Assembly (NCBI GenBank): GCA_038213375.1
Contig: JBBQTB010000025.1
Span: 1-64,000 of the forward strand
Reading direction: 5' to 3'
Source: JAAUTT01 sp038213375
GTDB taxonomy: Bacteria; Bacteroidota; Bacteroidia; Bacteroidales; JAAUTT01
DNA: 64,000 nucleotides
The notes under the pieces are model-generated. The model ran no database searches, was not told the DNA's origin, and saw nothing but the letters and a program-made list of their open reading frames with translations. Position 1 is the first letter of the stretch. Each line of letters starts with the position of its first letter. The translations under genes were made by a program, and so were the position numbers. Of this stretch, positions 36,601 through 44,463 are shown piece after piece.

Positions 36601-36730
36601 TACCAGTGCCGGGGTTGTCTTTCAGGGAGATTTTAAAACTGTTGTTTTAGGATTTCCATTCGAAACAATCGTTGATAAGCAACAACGCGAAAACTTAATG
36701 AAACAGGTATTAACCTACTTAAAAAAATAA
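33662..36730 (+). CDS. Exported N-acetylmuramoyl-L-alanine amidase-like protein with golvesin-type and FnIII-like domains
   Basis: The protein has 1022 residues. A signal sequence (MLLLLLFFCSYQLQPIVGQ) begins at residue 12, so the mature start could follow the ATG at 33695. The catalytic region looks like an Amidase_3 zinc enzyme split in two. ALWASHGYYYE supplies a His and a Glu, then come PYLVPMLENAGANVFLPRERD and, after a long insertion, SFAFHTDAGV with the further His. The insertion (about 240-390: SPPVDYEIVKG...GRISIDAVRFGGG) resembles a golvesin C-terminal-like beta domain. A fibronectin-III-like domain follows (about 640-730), then a C-terminal papain-free Rossmann-like region of unknown role (LMVLVVNGFDR). 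Databases often label relatives 'xanthan lyase', which I think is misleading. It heads the plus-strand operon. Confidence 0.78.
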   Translation: MGKHGDILSVKMLLLLLFFCSYQLQPIVGQSTNGNRLAKRIKNKLESWDNPYKNWNYLADIKVDSIAVNKRAKLVELFFNKGLSYFPVRESEYNAFNQAIKKRFGCRFRKYTLSIFTDNHQFSELIPNALRNELPLDQKRINLAGIEKIPLVRRSDKTIPAFGLYNNNIALWASHGYYYESTLDRWECQRARLFGTVEDVLTTTFILPYLVPMLENAGANVFLPRERDIQINEVIVDNDKSTGQSEFILSPPVDYEIVKGGFLKKDTLFSNENPFIKGTSISCSASTNIGKVATFVPELPEKGKYAVYVSYLQNNENNTGVKYSVNHLGGESTFLINQRIGGSTWIYLGTFDFGAGKSPKLGSVIIFSNKNQTGRISIDAVRFGGGMGSVARRPSNEAIPNVKSVNSTSAGKVDGKRINPDHFRWKTSGKPRYMEGARYFLQYSGMPDSLVYNLNKNKNDYNDDYQSRGAWVNYLIGESKNGESKQKKTGLNIPIDLSFAFHTDAGVTVNDSVIGTLGIYSSVTENGFFPNGQSKLASRDFTDIVQSQVVDDIRALYNPKWTRRAMWDRKYSEAVKPNAPSLLLELLSHQNLADLQFGLDPQFRFAICRSIYKGMLKFQSFQEGRAYVVQPMPVTDFSIINLQGKIVSLSWKPVLDPLEITARPSRYKVYKRTSEGGFDNGMMVDDTSLTIDLEEYDKIYSFKVTAINDGGESFPSEILSVGIKSESSLMVLVVNGFDRISAPSFFDSGKMAGISWWDDAGVPDHCEIGFTGAQYDYNRKSEWLDDDSPGWGASYGNMEGKIISGNSFDYPYIHGEAIMVGGYSFVSTSKKAFSNPAFKTSPYQMTDIILGEEKSTPTHMDKGKYNFTIYTAEFQNKIKEITNHGGSIFMSGAYVGTDLILTRDSLTIKFAEDFFHFSWRTAHAVKEGKVQSTDYAKDWFHGNWNFNTGYHPGIYTVESPDAIEPYGKSAISAFRYTENNTSAGVVFQGDFKTVVLGFPFETIVDKQQRENLMKQVLTYLKK

Positions 36731-36740
36731 TATCAGTAAT

Positions 36741-38207
36741 ATGGAAAAAGTAATCACTTGTTTTCTGCCAGCCACACATGCCGGCGATTTACAACCTACC
36801 ATCTCAGCATTGAAGCAGACTGATTGTGTTCATAAAATTTTTGTTATTGGCAAAGAGTCTGCAAAGGATGCAAATAAATGGATTGTATCTGATAATTTTG
36901 CTTCGACAAACACACTCAAGCAGATAGCCGCTAAAGTTGAAACAGAATTTACGTTGCTTTACACTAAAACTTTACCACTCGAACCGGGGCATAATTGTTT
37001 GGAGAGAATGATCCAAATCTGCATGGATAGCAGTGCTGGTATGGTTTATTCCGATTATTATGAGAAGAAGGATGGGAAATTGATGCCACATCCTGTGATT
37101 GAATATCAGGACGGAAGTTTACGCGATGACTTTAACTTTGGCTCATTGATGTTATTTAAAACCAATGCTTTGAAAGAAGCCGTGGCTCGCATGGACACCG
37201 ATTTTCAATTTGCCGGATTGTACGATTTGCGGTTAAAAGTTTCACAAAATCATAAACTGGTGCATATTCCTGAACTTTTGTACTGCGAAGTGGAATTGGA
37301 TACCCGGAAATCGGGCGAGAAACTTTTTGATTATGTCGATCCTAAAAACAGAGACTTACAGATTGAGATGGAACAGGCGTGTACATCTCATTTAAAAGAT
37401 GTGGGGGCCTGGCTACCTGCGAAATTTAAGGCTATGAAGTTTAATGAGGAAAAATTTCCATGTGAAGTGTCAGTGATTATTCCAGTCAAAAATCGAGTAA
37501 AAACGATTGGTGATGCCATAACCTCAGTTCTTGCCCAAAAAACTGATTTTCCGTTTAATTTGATAATAGTCGACAATTTCTCTACCGATGGAACCTCTGA
37601 GCTAATACATTCGGTAACAAAAACTGATATTCGGGTTATTCATATTATACCGGAACGAAAAGATCTTGGTATTGGAGGCTGCTGGAACTTGGCAGTGGCT
37701 CATCCTTTTTGTGGAAAATTTGCTATTCAGCTCGATAGCGATGATTTGTACATTGATGATTCCGTAATTACAAAGGTTGTTTCCGCATTTTATGAGCAAA
37801 ACTGTGCGATGTTGGTTGGCTCATATAAAATGGTAAATTTTAAGCTGGAAGAAATTCCTCCGGGGTTAATCGATCACAAGGAATGGACACCAGATAATGG
37901 CCGTAACAATGCTTTACGAATTAACGGACTTGGCGCTCCACGCGCTTTTTACACTCCTGTTATCCGGTCCATAAAAGTGCCTAATGTTAGTTATGGTGAG
38001 GACTATGCATTGGGACTAAACATAAGTAGGGAATATCAGATTGGCCGTATTTACGAACCTCTTTACCTATGCCGACGATGGGAAGAAAATTCCGATGCCT
38101 CTCTAGATGTGAATAAAATGAATTCCCTAAATTTCTACAAAGATAAAATTCGTACCTTGGAGTTTTGGGCTCGTCAGAAATATGTTAAAAGTGGTCAACC
38201 GGTTTAA
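36741..38207 (+). CDS. Two-domain GT2-type glycosyltransferase
   Basis: A 488-residue soluble protein. The second half is a standard family 2 GT-A domain: CEVSVIIPVKNRVKTIGDAITSVLAQ (written here as a motif from about residue 240), NLIIVDNFSTDGT, and the metal-binding QLDSDDLY, with GLGAPRAFY and SYGEDYALG acceptor-side elements. The first half (1-220) has a related but degenerate GT-A fold (ITCFLPATHAG..LQPTISAL, GMVYSDYYEKKDG), without a clear DxD. No membrane helices are present, so it acts in the cytoplasm or at the inner face of the membrane. Gaps of 10 bases to the amidase gene and 11 to the DUF4922 gene indicate one operon. Donor and acceptor are unknown. Confidence 0.85.
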   Translation: MEKVITCFLPATHAGDLQPTISALKQTDCVHKIFVIGKESAKDANKWIVSDNFASTNTLKQIAAKVETEFTLLYTKTLPLEPGHNCLERMIQICMDSSAGMVYSDYYEKKDGKLMPHPVIEYQDGSLRDDFNFGSLMLFKTNALKEAVARMDTDFQFAGLYDLRLKVSQNHKLVHIPELLYCEVELDTRKSGEKLFDYVDPKNRDLQIEMEQACTSHLKDVGAWLPAKFKAMKFNEEKFPCEVSVIIPVKNRVKTIGDAITSVLAQKTDFPFNLIIVDNFSTDGTSELIHSVTKTDIRVIHIIPERKDLGIGGCWNLAVAHPFCGKFAIQLDSDDLYIDDSVITKVVSAFYEQNCAMLVGSYKMVNFKLEEIPPGLIDHKEWTPDNGRNNALRINGLGAPRAFYTPVIRSIKVPNVSYGEDYALGLNISREYQIGRIYEPLYLCRRWEENSDASLDVNKMNSLNFYKDKIRTLEFWARQKYVKSGQPV

Positions 38208-38218
38208 ATAATTATCGA

Positions 38219-39169
38219 ATGAAAGATTTACAAGACATTGATAATTTTATAGATATCCAGCTAAAGGAATGGGAGCTGGCTGCACTGAATTATAACGATC
38301 TTAAAAAAGTTAAAACAAAAAATTTACATTTCAACGGATTTGATGTGTTGGTGCAGTTTAATCCGAATCGGATCGTTTCTTCAACAGCCAAAGTTGATGC
38401 CACATCCATTGAATCAAGGCCATGTTTCCTGTGTTCGCAAAATCGTCCCAAACAGCAACGGAGCCTGCCTTTCAAAAAGGATTATGTAATATTAGTAAAT
38501 CCTTTTCCTATATTTCCGAAGCATTTAACTATACCAAATGTAAAACATACGGACCAGTTAATTTCGAATCATTTTGATGATATGTTGGATCTGGCTAGCC
38601 ATTTGAGGGCCTTTGTAGTTTTTTATAATGGGCCAAGGTGCGGCGCTTCTGCTCCCGATCATTTTCACTTTCAGGCTGGCTCTAAAGGCTTTTTACCGAT
38701 TGAAAAAGATTTTCACAATCGGTCGCTTTGTAGTTTGCAAATGGTAAGGGAAGAGATGAAAGTATATGAATGGAACCACTATTTAAGAACAGCGGTCACC
38801 TTACAAAGCAGCAATAAGAATAAAATATCCATGCTTTTTAATGAGTTCCTTTCTCGATTTAGGCAACAACAACCGAATGAAGTTGAGCCCATGATGAATG
38901 TGATTACTTATTATGAAGAAGGTGAATGGGTAGTTCATCTTTTTCCCAGAATACTGCACCGTCCAAGTCAATATTTTGAACATGGGAAAAAACAACTTTT
39001 GATAAGTCCGGCAAGTGTGGATATGGGAGGAGTTTTTATCACTCCACGGGTGGAAGACTTTTTAAAAATTTCCAATGAGGATGTTGCTGATATCTTTTCT
39101 CAGGTATGCATGCATGACGCCACACTTCATATATTATTTAACCGGGATTTAACTAAAATGACAAGATGA
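38219..39169 (+). CDS. DUF4922 protein with HIT/GalT-type nucleotidyltransferase motif
   Basis: A 316-residue cytoplasmic protein of the Bacteroidota family DUF4922. The sequence shows CFLC (Cys69, Cys72), which resembles the zinc CxxC of galactose-1-phosphate uridylyltransferase. It also has NPFPIFPKHLTIP, and APDHFHFQAG with His148-x-His150-x-Gln152. The HxHxQ pattern is the active site of the nucleotidyltransferase branch of the HIT superfamily (GalT, Ap4A phosphorylase, GDP-hexose phosphorylases), where the middle His carries the nucleotide. I infer a nucleotidyltransferase or phosphorylase acting on a nucleotide sugar or dinucleotide. The actual substrate is unknown. It lies between the glycosyltransferase and a GNAT gene with which it overlaps by four bases (ATGA), implying translational coupling. 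Confidence 0.8.
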   Translation: MKDLQDIDNFIDIQLKEWELAALNYNDLKKVKTKNLHFNGFDVLVQFNPNRIVSSTAKVDATSIESRPCFLCSQNRPKQQRSLPFKKDYVILVNPFPIFPKHLTIPNVKHTDQLISNHFDDMLDLASHLRAFVVFYNGPRCGASAPDHFHFQAGSKGFLPIEKDFHNRSLCSLQMVREEMKVYEWNHYLRTAVTLQSSNKNKISMLFNEFLSRFRQQQPNEVEPMMNVITYYEEGEWVVHLFPRILHRPSQYFEHGKKQLLISPASVDMGGVFITPRVEDFLKISNEDVADIFSQVCMHDATLHILFNRDLTKMTR

Positions 39170-39660
39170 ACTTAGATCCTGCAAAAGTTACCATCAGAAA
39201 GGTGGAAATAAACGACATTGGAAAAATGACGGACTATCGCCTGGCTTACCTTGCAGAGCTGCAAGGAGAGAGGAGCGATGATTATAAAAACACATTGCGG
39301 CAGGAGCTACACAGTTTCTTTAAAATGACAATGGAAAATGGTAGTTTTTTCGCTCTTTTGGCTGAATACGAAGGAGAAATTTTAGCTTTCGGGGGTATGG
39401 TCATCAAACGGATTCCGGGAGACTTTAATCAATCATCCTACATTGAAGGAGACATTCTGAATATGTATACGGTTCCATCGGCAAGACGAAAAGGGATATC
39501 ATCACTCGTTTTGACACAGTTATTAACAGAGGCCGGGAATTTGGGAATAAGTAAAGTGGCGTTGCATACATCCAAAGATGGGGAGCAATTGTATCGAAAA
39601 TTCGGATTTAACAATCCCACTTATCCTTATCTGGAACTTGTTTTTAAAATGCAGGAATAA
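39166..39660 (+). CDS. GNAT family N-acetyltransferase
   Basis: A 164-residue acetyl-CoA-dependent N-acetyltransferase. The fold is shown by the N-terminal VTIRKVEINDIGKMTDYRLAY, the central strand LALLAEYEGEILAFGGMVIKR, and the acetyl-CoA loop MYTVPSARRKGISSLVLTQLL, where R-R-K-G-I replaces the usual Q/RxxGxG/A. It ends with the standard ALHTSKDGEQLYRKFGF. The ATG overlaps the DUF4922 stop by four bases, so both proteins are probably made in a fixed ratio. Given the neighbours, an amino sugar or a peptide amine from murein is a reasonable substrate guess, but the sequence does not show it. Confidence 0.87.
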   Translation: MNLDPAKVTIRKVEINDIGKMTDYRLAYLAELQGERSDDYKNTLRQELHSFFKMTMENGSFFALLAEYEGEILAFGGMVIKRIPGDFNQSSYIEGDILNMYTVPSARRKGISSLVLTQLLTEAGNLGISKVALHTSKDGEQLYRKFGFNNPTYPYLELVFKMQE

Positions 39661-39679
39661 TTTCAACAAATAAAACACG

Positions 39680-41011
39680 ATGAAAGAACCTCAGCTGAAA
39701 ATCGGAATTATGTATGAACCTTCAATAACCTTTATATTGAATGGGATATATATTTTAAAACAAAACGGCTTATCATTTCAGGGTCAACAGAAAGTTCATT
39801 ATTCCAATGGGAAAATTTATCTGAACGAAAAGGCTATTGATATCAAAATGCTTGATTTTGAGCCGGGTAGTTTTAAAGAAGCATCCTTTGATTTACCCGA
39901 AGTAACTATTGGGATTAAATTCCATTGGGAACGCAAAGAAAATCAGCGGTTCAAGGGGTCGTTGCAATTTATTATTGAAAACGATAAGCTGACAGCAATA
40001 AATGTTTTGCCCCTTGAAGATTATCTGGTTAGTGTTATTTCCTCCGAGATGAGCGCTACCAGCAGTATGGAGTTGTTAAAGGCCCATGCTGTAATTTCGC
40101 GGTCGTGGCTGCTGGCGCAGTTGATTAAAGGAAAAAAGCTGGAAGCATCTAAAAATATTTACCATACTATTAACGAAACAAAGAAGGAATACATTCGATG
40201 GTACGATCGTGAGGACCATGCTAATTTCGATGTTTGTGCCGACGATCATTGTCAGCGATACCAGGGTATTACCCGCCAGTCGGGTGAATTGGTGATGAAA
40301 GTCATTGGGGAAACCAGAGGATTAGTTCTGATCAATAACGATAATGTTTGTGATGCCCGCTTTTCCAAGAGCTGCGGAGGAATCTCCGAAACGTTCGAGA
40401 ATGTTTGGGAACCGGAAGCTCATCCTTATCTTAAATCCATTATTGACAATCCTCAGAAGCAGGAATCATATGAACATGATCTTACTAACGAGGTTTTCGC
40501 ACAAAAATGGATCCGGAATTCTCCTGAAGCTTTTTGCAATACTCACGATAAAAAAGTACTTTCTCAGGTGCTTAACGACTATGATCAGGAAACAAAAGAT
40601 TTTTACCGTTGGAAAGTGATTTATTCGCAGGAACAAATAGCGGAATTAATTTCGCGGAAAACAGGTAGAGATTTTGGATCAATCATCGATCTGGTTCCGG
40701 TTCAGCGAGGAAAGTCCGGTCGATTAATTCTGTTAAAAATTATAGGAACAAATAACACGCTTATTATTGGAAAAGAGTTACAGATTCGCAAAGTATTGTC
40801 CGAATCGCATTTATATAGTTCTGCCTTTGTGGTCGATCGTAAAGAAATCAAAGATGGAGTGCCCGGAGAATTTGTACTAACAGGCGCGGGTTGGGGGCAT
40901 GGCGTTGGGTTGTGCCAGATTGGCGCTGCTATGATGGGCGAAAAAGGGTATTCTTTTAAAGAAATATTGAATCACTATTTCACTGAAACTGAACTTCGTG
41001 AATTGTATTAA
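39680..41011 (+). CDS. SpoIID/LytB domain protein (lytic transglycosylase or amidase-enhancer type)
   Basis: The protein has 443 residues. The SpoIID core starts near residue 110 with LPLEDYLVSVISSEMSATSS (Glu in the conserved catalytic-type position of EMSA) and LLKAHAVISRSWLL. It continues through CADDHCQRYQGIT, the CGG motif SKSCGGISETFENVW, and ends with GAGWGHGVGLCQIGAAMM. Sporulation SpoIID is a murein lytic transglycosylase acting on denuded glycan, and the Bacteroidota homologues have an unknown role. I do not see a signal peptide, so this one may be cytoplasmic or exported by an unrecognised signal, which matters because recycling glycans are cytoplasmic. It belongs to the plus-strand operon, 19 bases after the GNAT gene. 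Confidence 0.85.
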   Translation: MKEPQLKIGIMYEPSITFILNGIYILKQNGLSFQGQQKVHYSNGKIYLNEKAIDIKMLDFEPGSFKEASFDLPEVTIGIKFHWERKENQRFKGSLQFIIENDKLTAINVLPLEDYLVSVISSEMSATSSMELLKAHAVISRSWLLAQLIKGKKLEASKNIYHTINETKKEYIRWYDREDHANFDVCADDHCQRYQGITRQSGELVMKVIGETRGLVLINNDNVCDARFSKSCGGISETFENVWEPEAHPYLKSIIDNPQKQESYEHDLTNEVFAQKWIRNSPEAFCNTHDKKVLSQVLNDYDQETKDFYRWKVIYSQEQIAELISRKTGRDFGSIIDLVPVQRGKSGRLILLKIIGTNNTLIIGKELQIRKVLSESHLYSSAFVVDRKEIKDGVPGEFVLTGAGWGHGVGLCQIGAAMMGEKGYSFKEILNHYFTETELRELY

Positions 41012-41210
41012 TAAAAATTAATGTAGTATAGTTGGTGGTTCTATTAGACTCTGGAAGGTCAAACTAAAACTTGGATACATGGCAGTGTCCGAAGGTCCTG
41101 ATAGAGTTTAATTGTCTTCACTAAACGACATTGAAATAAGAATTATTATTCTCCATAAAGTCAAAATAATCACATTGTTCTAAAAATAAGGCTAACTAAA
41201 AAATAAAGTA

Positions 41211-43076
41211 ATGCTTAAACGGATGAAAAAAACGACACAAAACCCATGGATATGGTTGCCTACTCTTTATTTTGCAGAAGGGTTACCTTACGTTGTGGCC
41301 ATGACTGTTGCCGTTATAATGTTTAAAAGGCTGGGCATTTCCAATACCGATATTGCTTTATATACCAGTTGGCTTTACCTCCCATGGGTAATAAAACCAC
41401 TTTGGAGTCCGGTGGTAGATTTGCTTAAAACCAAACGCTGGTGGATCATTTTTATGCAACTGCTTATAGGAGCCGGTTTAGGAGGTATAGCCCTTGCCAT
41501 CCCTTTACCATTGTTTTTCAAAGTTACTTTGATTTTTATGTGGCTTTTAGCTTTTAGTTCCGCTACACATGATATTGCGGCTGACGGCTTTTACATGCTG
41601 GGGCTGAATGAGCATCAGCAAACGTACTTTGTAGGAATACGCAGCACTTTTTATCGCATTGCCATGATTACCGGACAAGGCCTGTTGATCATTCTTGCCG
41701 GCTTTTTTGAAACATCCACTGGTCTTCCGCCCATCGAAATAAGTGCAGTAACCAACACGTCTTATTCGAATAATATTCTACTGCCTCAGATTTCTCAAAA
41801 TAATGAACCAAATTCGAAGAATACCTTCTTTGCTGTTTTTCCGCAGAAGGCTGTATTATCTACTCAAAACATTCCTCAGGGAAAACTTGATTCGATTCGG
41901 GCTATCGTGGTTCAGCATAATCAAATGAATGGATTTGTTCCATTAGGAAATGAAATGCACCCATCTTCAAGTCGAAAAGAGCAATTATCATGGTGGACTG
42001 AAAACATTTCAAACCCTCTTAAAAACTTTTTAAAGGATAAACTCAACGCAAAGGATAAGCCTGTATCAATAAATTCACTTACCGGAAATATTGCGGTTGT
42101 CGCAATGAAGTTAACGACTAAACCGAAAGTGGACAAAGAGATGGTGCTTAACATGAAATTCCAAAGGGGAGATAATAACATCAAGCTTTTGGAAGGAGAC
42201 AGATTAGCTTTTAATAGTAATAATTGGGATAAACCTGCATATATTTTGTTACAGGCCGATTCAAAACTAAGGCATTCAACAGAGGCTATTTTTAAAGGTA
42301 TATCGGGAAATATCCATCTGGCCTGGAGTATCACCTTTCTTATCCTTGCCGGTTTATTTGTGTTGTTTTCCTTCTATCATCGGTTGTTGTTGCCTTACCC
42401 GCCAGCTGACCAGATGGTTAGAAGTGAAGGGCAAAACTTATTTAATGAATTTTTTAAGACATTTGCCTCTTTTTTTAAAAGAAAAGATATCGGTGTTATC
42501 ATCTCATTCCTTTTGCTTTATCGTGTGGGAGAAGCTCAATTAATTAAGATGGCGTCTCCATTTATGCTTGATCCGCGCCAATTGGGAGGACTTGGGCTTA
42601 CTACCGGTGATGTGGGTTTGATTTATGGAACATTTGGTATCCTTGCCCTTACTACCGGTGGCATCCTAGGCGGTATCGCGGCTTCACAAAAAGGTTTCAA
42701 ATACTGGCTTTGGTGGATGGTGTTGGCAATCAACCTGCCTCATATGGCCTATGTTTATCTCTCTTATGTACAACCAGAAAATTACCTGACCATTAGCTTG
42801 TGTGTAGTAATTGAGCAATTTAGCTATGGATTTGGGTTTACAGCCTACATGCTTTATATGATCTATATTTCGGAAGGTAAAAACAAAACAGCTCACTTTG
42901 CAATCGCAACAGGATTTATGGCATTGGGAATGATGATTCCGGGTATGTTTTCAGGATGGTTGCAGGAGGTGATTGGGTATAGAAATTTCTTTGTCTGGGT
43001 GATGCTTTGTATGATTCCCGCTATTATCCCTGTATTCTTTATCAAGGTTAAACCAGAGTTTGGATTGAAAAAGTAA
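41211..43076 (+). CDS. ampG: AmpG-like muropeptide permease (MFS) with a large extra loop
   Basis: A 621-residue inner-membrane protein. The start matches AmpG: NPWIWLPTLYFAEGLPYVV, then YLPWVIKPLWSPVVD and ATHDIAADGFY. AmpG imports GlcNAc-anhydroMurNAc peptides released during wall turnover. The family usually has 430-500 residues. The excess is a hydrophilic insert of about 200 residues (168-368; 41712-42315) between two adjacent helices, GQGLLIILAGFF and HLAWSITFLILAG. If the usual topology holds, this is the loop between helices 5 and 6, facing the periplasm. The gap of 199 bases to the SpoIID gene may hold its own promoter. The murQ and kinase genes on the other side of the island supply the next steps for the imported sugar. 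Confidence 0.82.
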   Translation: MLKRMKKTTQNPWIWLPTLYFAEGLPYVVAMTVAVIMFKRLGISNTDIALYTSWLYLPWVIKPLWSPVVDLLKTKRWWIIFMQLLIGAGLGGIALAIPLPLFFKVTLIFMWLLAFSSATHDIAADGFYMLGLNEHQQTYFVGIRSTFYRIAMITGQGLLIILAGFFETSTGLPPIEISAVTNTSYSNNILLPQISQNNEPNSKNTFFAVFPQKAVLSTQNIPQGKLDSIRAIVVQHNQMNGFVPLGNEMHPSSSRKEQLSWWTENISNPLKNFLKDKLNAKDKPVSINSLTGNIAVVAMKLTTKPKVDKEMVLNMKFQRGDNNIKLLEGDRLAFNSNNWDKPAYILLQADSKLRHSTEAIFKGISGNIHLAWSITFLILAGLFVLFSFYHRLLLPYPPADQMVRSEGQNLFNEFFKTFASFFKRKDIGVIISFLLLYRVGEAQLIKMASPFMLDPRQLGGLGLTTGDVGLIYGTFGILALTTGGILGGIAASQKGFKYWLWWMVLAINLPHMAYVYLSYVQPENYLTISLCVVIEQFSYGFGFTAYMLYMIYISEGKNKTAHFAIATGFMALGMMIPGMFSGWLQEVIGYRNFFVWVMLCMIPAIIPVFFIKVKPEFGLKK

Positions 43077-43160
43077 CAACGGTTACCAAGTGAGTAAAAT
43101 CATTCTTTTATGAAACAATATGAACACGAAGAAAACTAAGCATACCGTTAAGTAATGCAT

Positions 43161-44210
43161 CTACTTTTGCTCACTGTAAGCATTCCATCCCTGCGCAACT
43201 ATGGGAATCTGTTGATTAAGATCTGTAAGCAAATGGCACCCTTCGGCCTTATGAGTCATATGTCCTATAATTGAAATATCATTTCTTGAAAGAATGATAT
43301 TATATTTCTCCAGCGGAACTGTAAAAAGTAACTCGTAATCTTCGCCACCATTGAGAGCACAAATCAATGGTTCCATATTAAATTCCCTTGCTACTACAAT
43401 GGATTGCTGATGAATAGGTATCTTTTGATGATAAATGTTACACCCTGTATCAGATTGAGAGCAAATATGGAGCAACTCCGACGAAAGTCCATCGGAAATA
43501 TCTATCATTGAGGTTGGTACAATATCATTTTTACTAAAGTAATCAATAATTTCTTTTCTTGCTTCTGGTTTAAGTTGTCGCTGAAGCACATAACTATATT
43601 CATCAAGTTTTGGCTGGCCACCTTTTGAATCTGCAAAAATTTTATTTTCACGTTCCAGCACTTGCAAGCCCAGATAGGCAGCCCCTAAATCACCTGTAAC
43701 GCAAATTAAATCATTTTCTTTTGCTGTTGACCGATAAGTAATATTTTCCTTATCAACCTCTCCAATCACTGTAATACTTATAGCAAACCCCGTCATTGAG
43801 GCGGATGTATCACCACCTACCAAATCAACCTGATATTCCTCACAAGCAAGTCTAAGACCCCCAAAAAATTCATCGAGAGCCTCAACCGAAAATTTCTGCG
43901 AAACGGCTATAGAAACAACTAATTGCCGTGGCATGGCATTCATGGCATAAATATCCGAAAAATTTACTATAGCAGCTTTATAACCAAGATGTTTCATTGG
44001 AGTATAAACCAGATTGAAATGAATACCTTCCATCAACATATCTGTGGTAATCACCTGACATTTATCTCCGTATTGAAGAACAGCAGCATCATCGCCAATA
44101 CCTTTAATTGTGCTTTTATGATAGACAGGTAAATTGGTTGTTAAACGATCAATAAGTGCAAATTCACCAATTTCACTCACGGAGGTAAGACCTTTTTTTG
44201 ATTCACTCAT
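43161..44210 (-). CDS. thiL: Thiamine-monophosphate kinase ThiL
   Basis: ThiL phosphorylates thiamine monophosphate to the active cofactor thiamine diphosphate. Family signs are GEFALIDRLT near the start, IKGIGDDAAVLQYG (metal-binding Asp pair), TTDMLMEGIHF, KAAIVNFSDIYAMNAMP, LVGGDTSAS, MIDISDGLSSELLHIC and LNGGEDYELLF. I use the ATG at 44208-44210 (349 residues), because extending to the non-ATG codon at 44261 adds 17 residues unrelated to the family. No other thiamine genes are nearby. It converges on the ampG gene 84 bases away and is divergent from the suf operon with a 300-base gap. Confidence 0.95.
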   Translation of the reverse strand: MSESKKGLTSVSEIGEFALIDRLTTNLPVYHKSTIKGIGDDAAVLQYGDKCQVITTDMLMEGIHFNLVYTPMKHLGYKAAIVNFSDIYAMNAMPRQLVVSIAVSQKFSVEALDEFFGGLRLACEEYQVDLVGGDTSASMTGFAISITVIGEVDKENITYRSTAKENDLICVTGDLGAAYLGLQVLERENKIFADSKGGQPKLDEYSYVLQRQLKPEARKEIIDYFSKNDIVPTSMIDISDGLSSELLHICSQSDTGCNIYHQKIPIHQQSIVVAREFNMEPLICALNGGEDYELLFTVPLEKYNIILSRNDISIIGHMTHKAEGCHLLTDLNQQIPIVAQGWNAYSEQK

Positions 44211-44429
44211 GGATACATGATTTAGGGCTGCGAAAATACTATTTTTTTTAATACACGACAAAAATATAAATGTTTAAAAATCAATAAATTATTTTAATGA
44301 TATTTGGATATAGACATGAAAATTAGGACACAACAAAATAAAGCAAAATAAACAAGTGATGGAGTTTGGTGTTCTTTTTTATGGATACGAAAAAACAGCC
44401 ACTTTATTTCAAGAGTTAATTTGTTTTCG

Positions 44430-44437
44430 TATTTTTG
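44430..44437 (+). promoter_or_regulatory. Probable -7 box of the suf operon promoter
   Basis: The sequence tatttttg matches the Bacteroidota housekeeping -7 box TAnnTTTG at every defined position, 73 bases before the sufB ATG. A -33 TTTG is not clear; the best is ttta near 44403-44406. Transcription would start about seven bases downstream, inside the palindrome at 44441-44463. Confidence 0.55.
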
Positions 44438-44440
44438 CAA

Positions 44441-44463
44441 TTATTTAGAATAAATCTAAATAA
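44441..44463. promoter_or_regulatory. Palindromic operator, Fur- or Fe-S-regulator-like, upstream of sufB
   Basis: The arms ttatttaga (44441-44449) and tctaaataa (44455-44463) form a perfect 9-bp inverted repeat around ataaa. The layout (ATTTAGA-N5-TCTAAAT) is the shape of sites bound by dimeric Fur-type or Rrf2-type repressors. It begins four bases after the -7 box and covers the likely start of transcription. Bound repressor would therefore block suf expression, fitting induction under iron limitation or oxidative stress. The identity of the regulator is inferred. Confidence 0.6.

Noticed and set aside
41921..42334. 137-codon antisense frame over the extra loop of the AmpG-like gene
   Set aside because: It overlaps completely with the supported plus-strand frame and shows no recognised motif or independent promoter.
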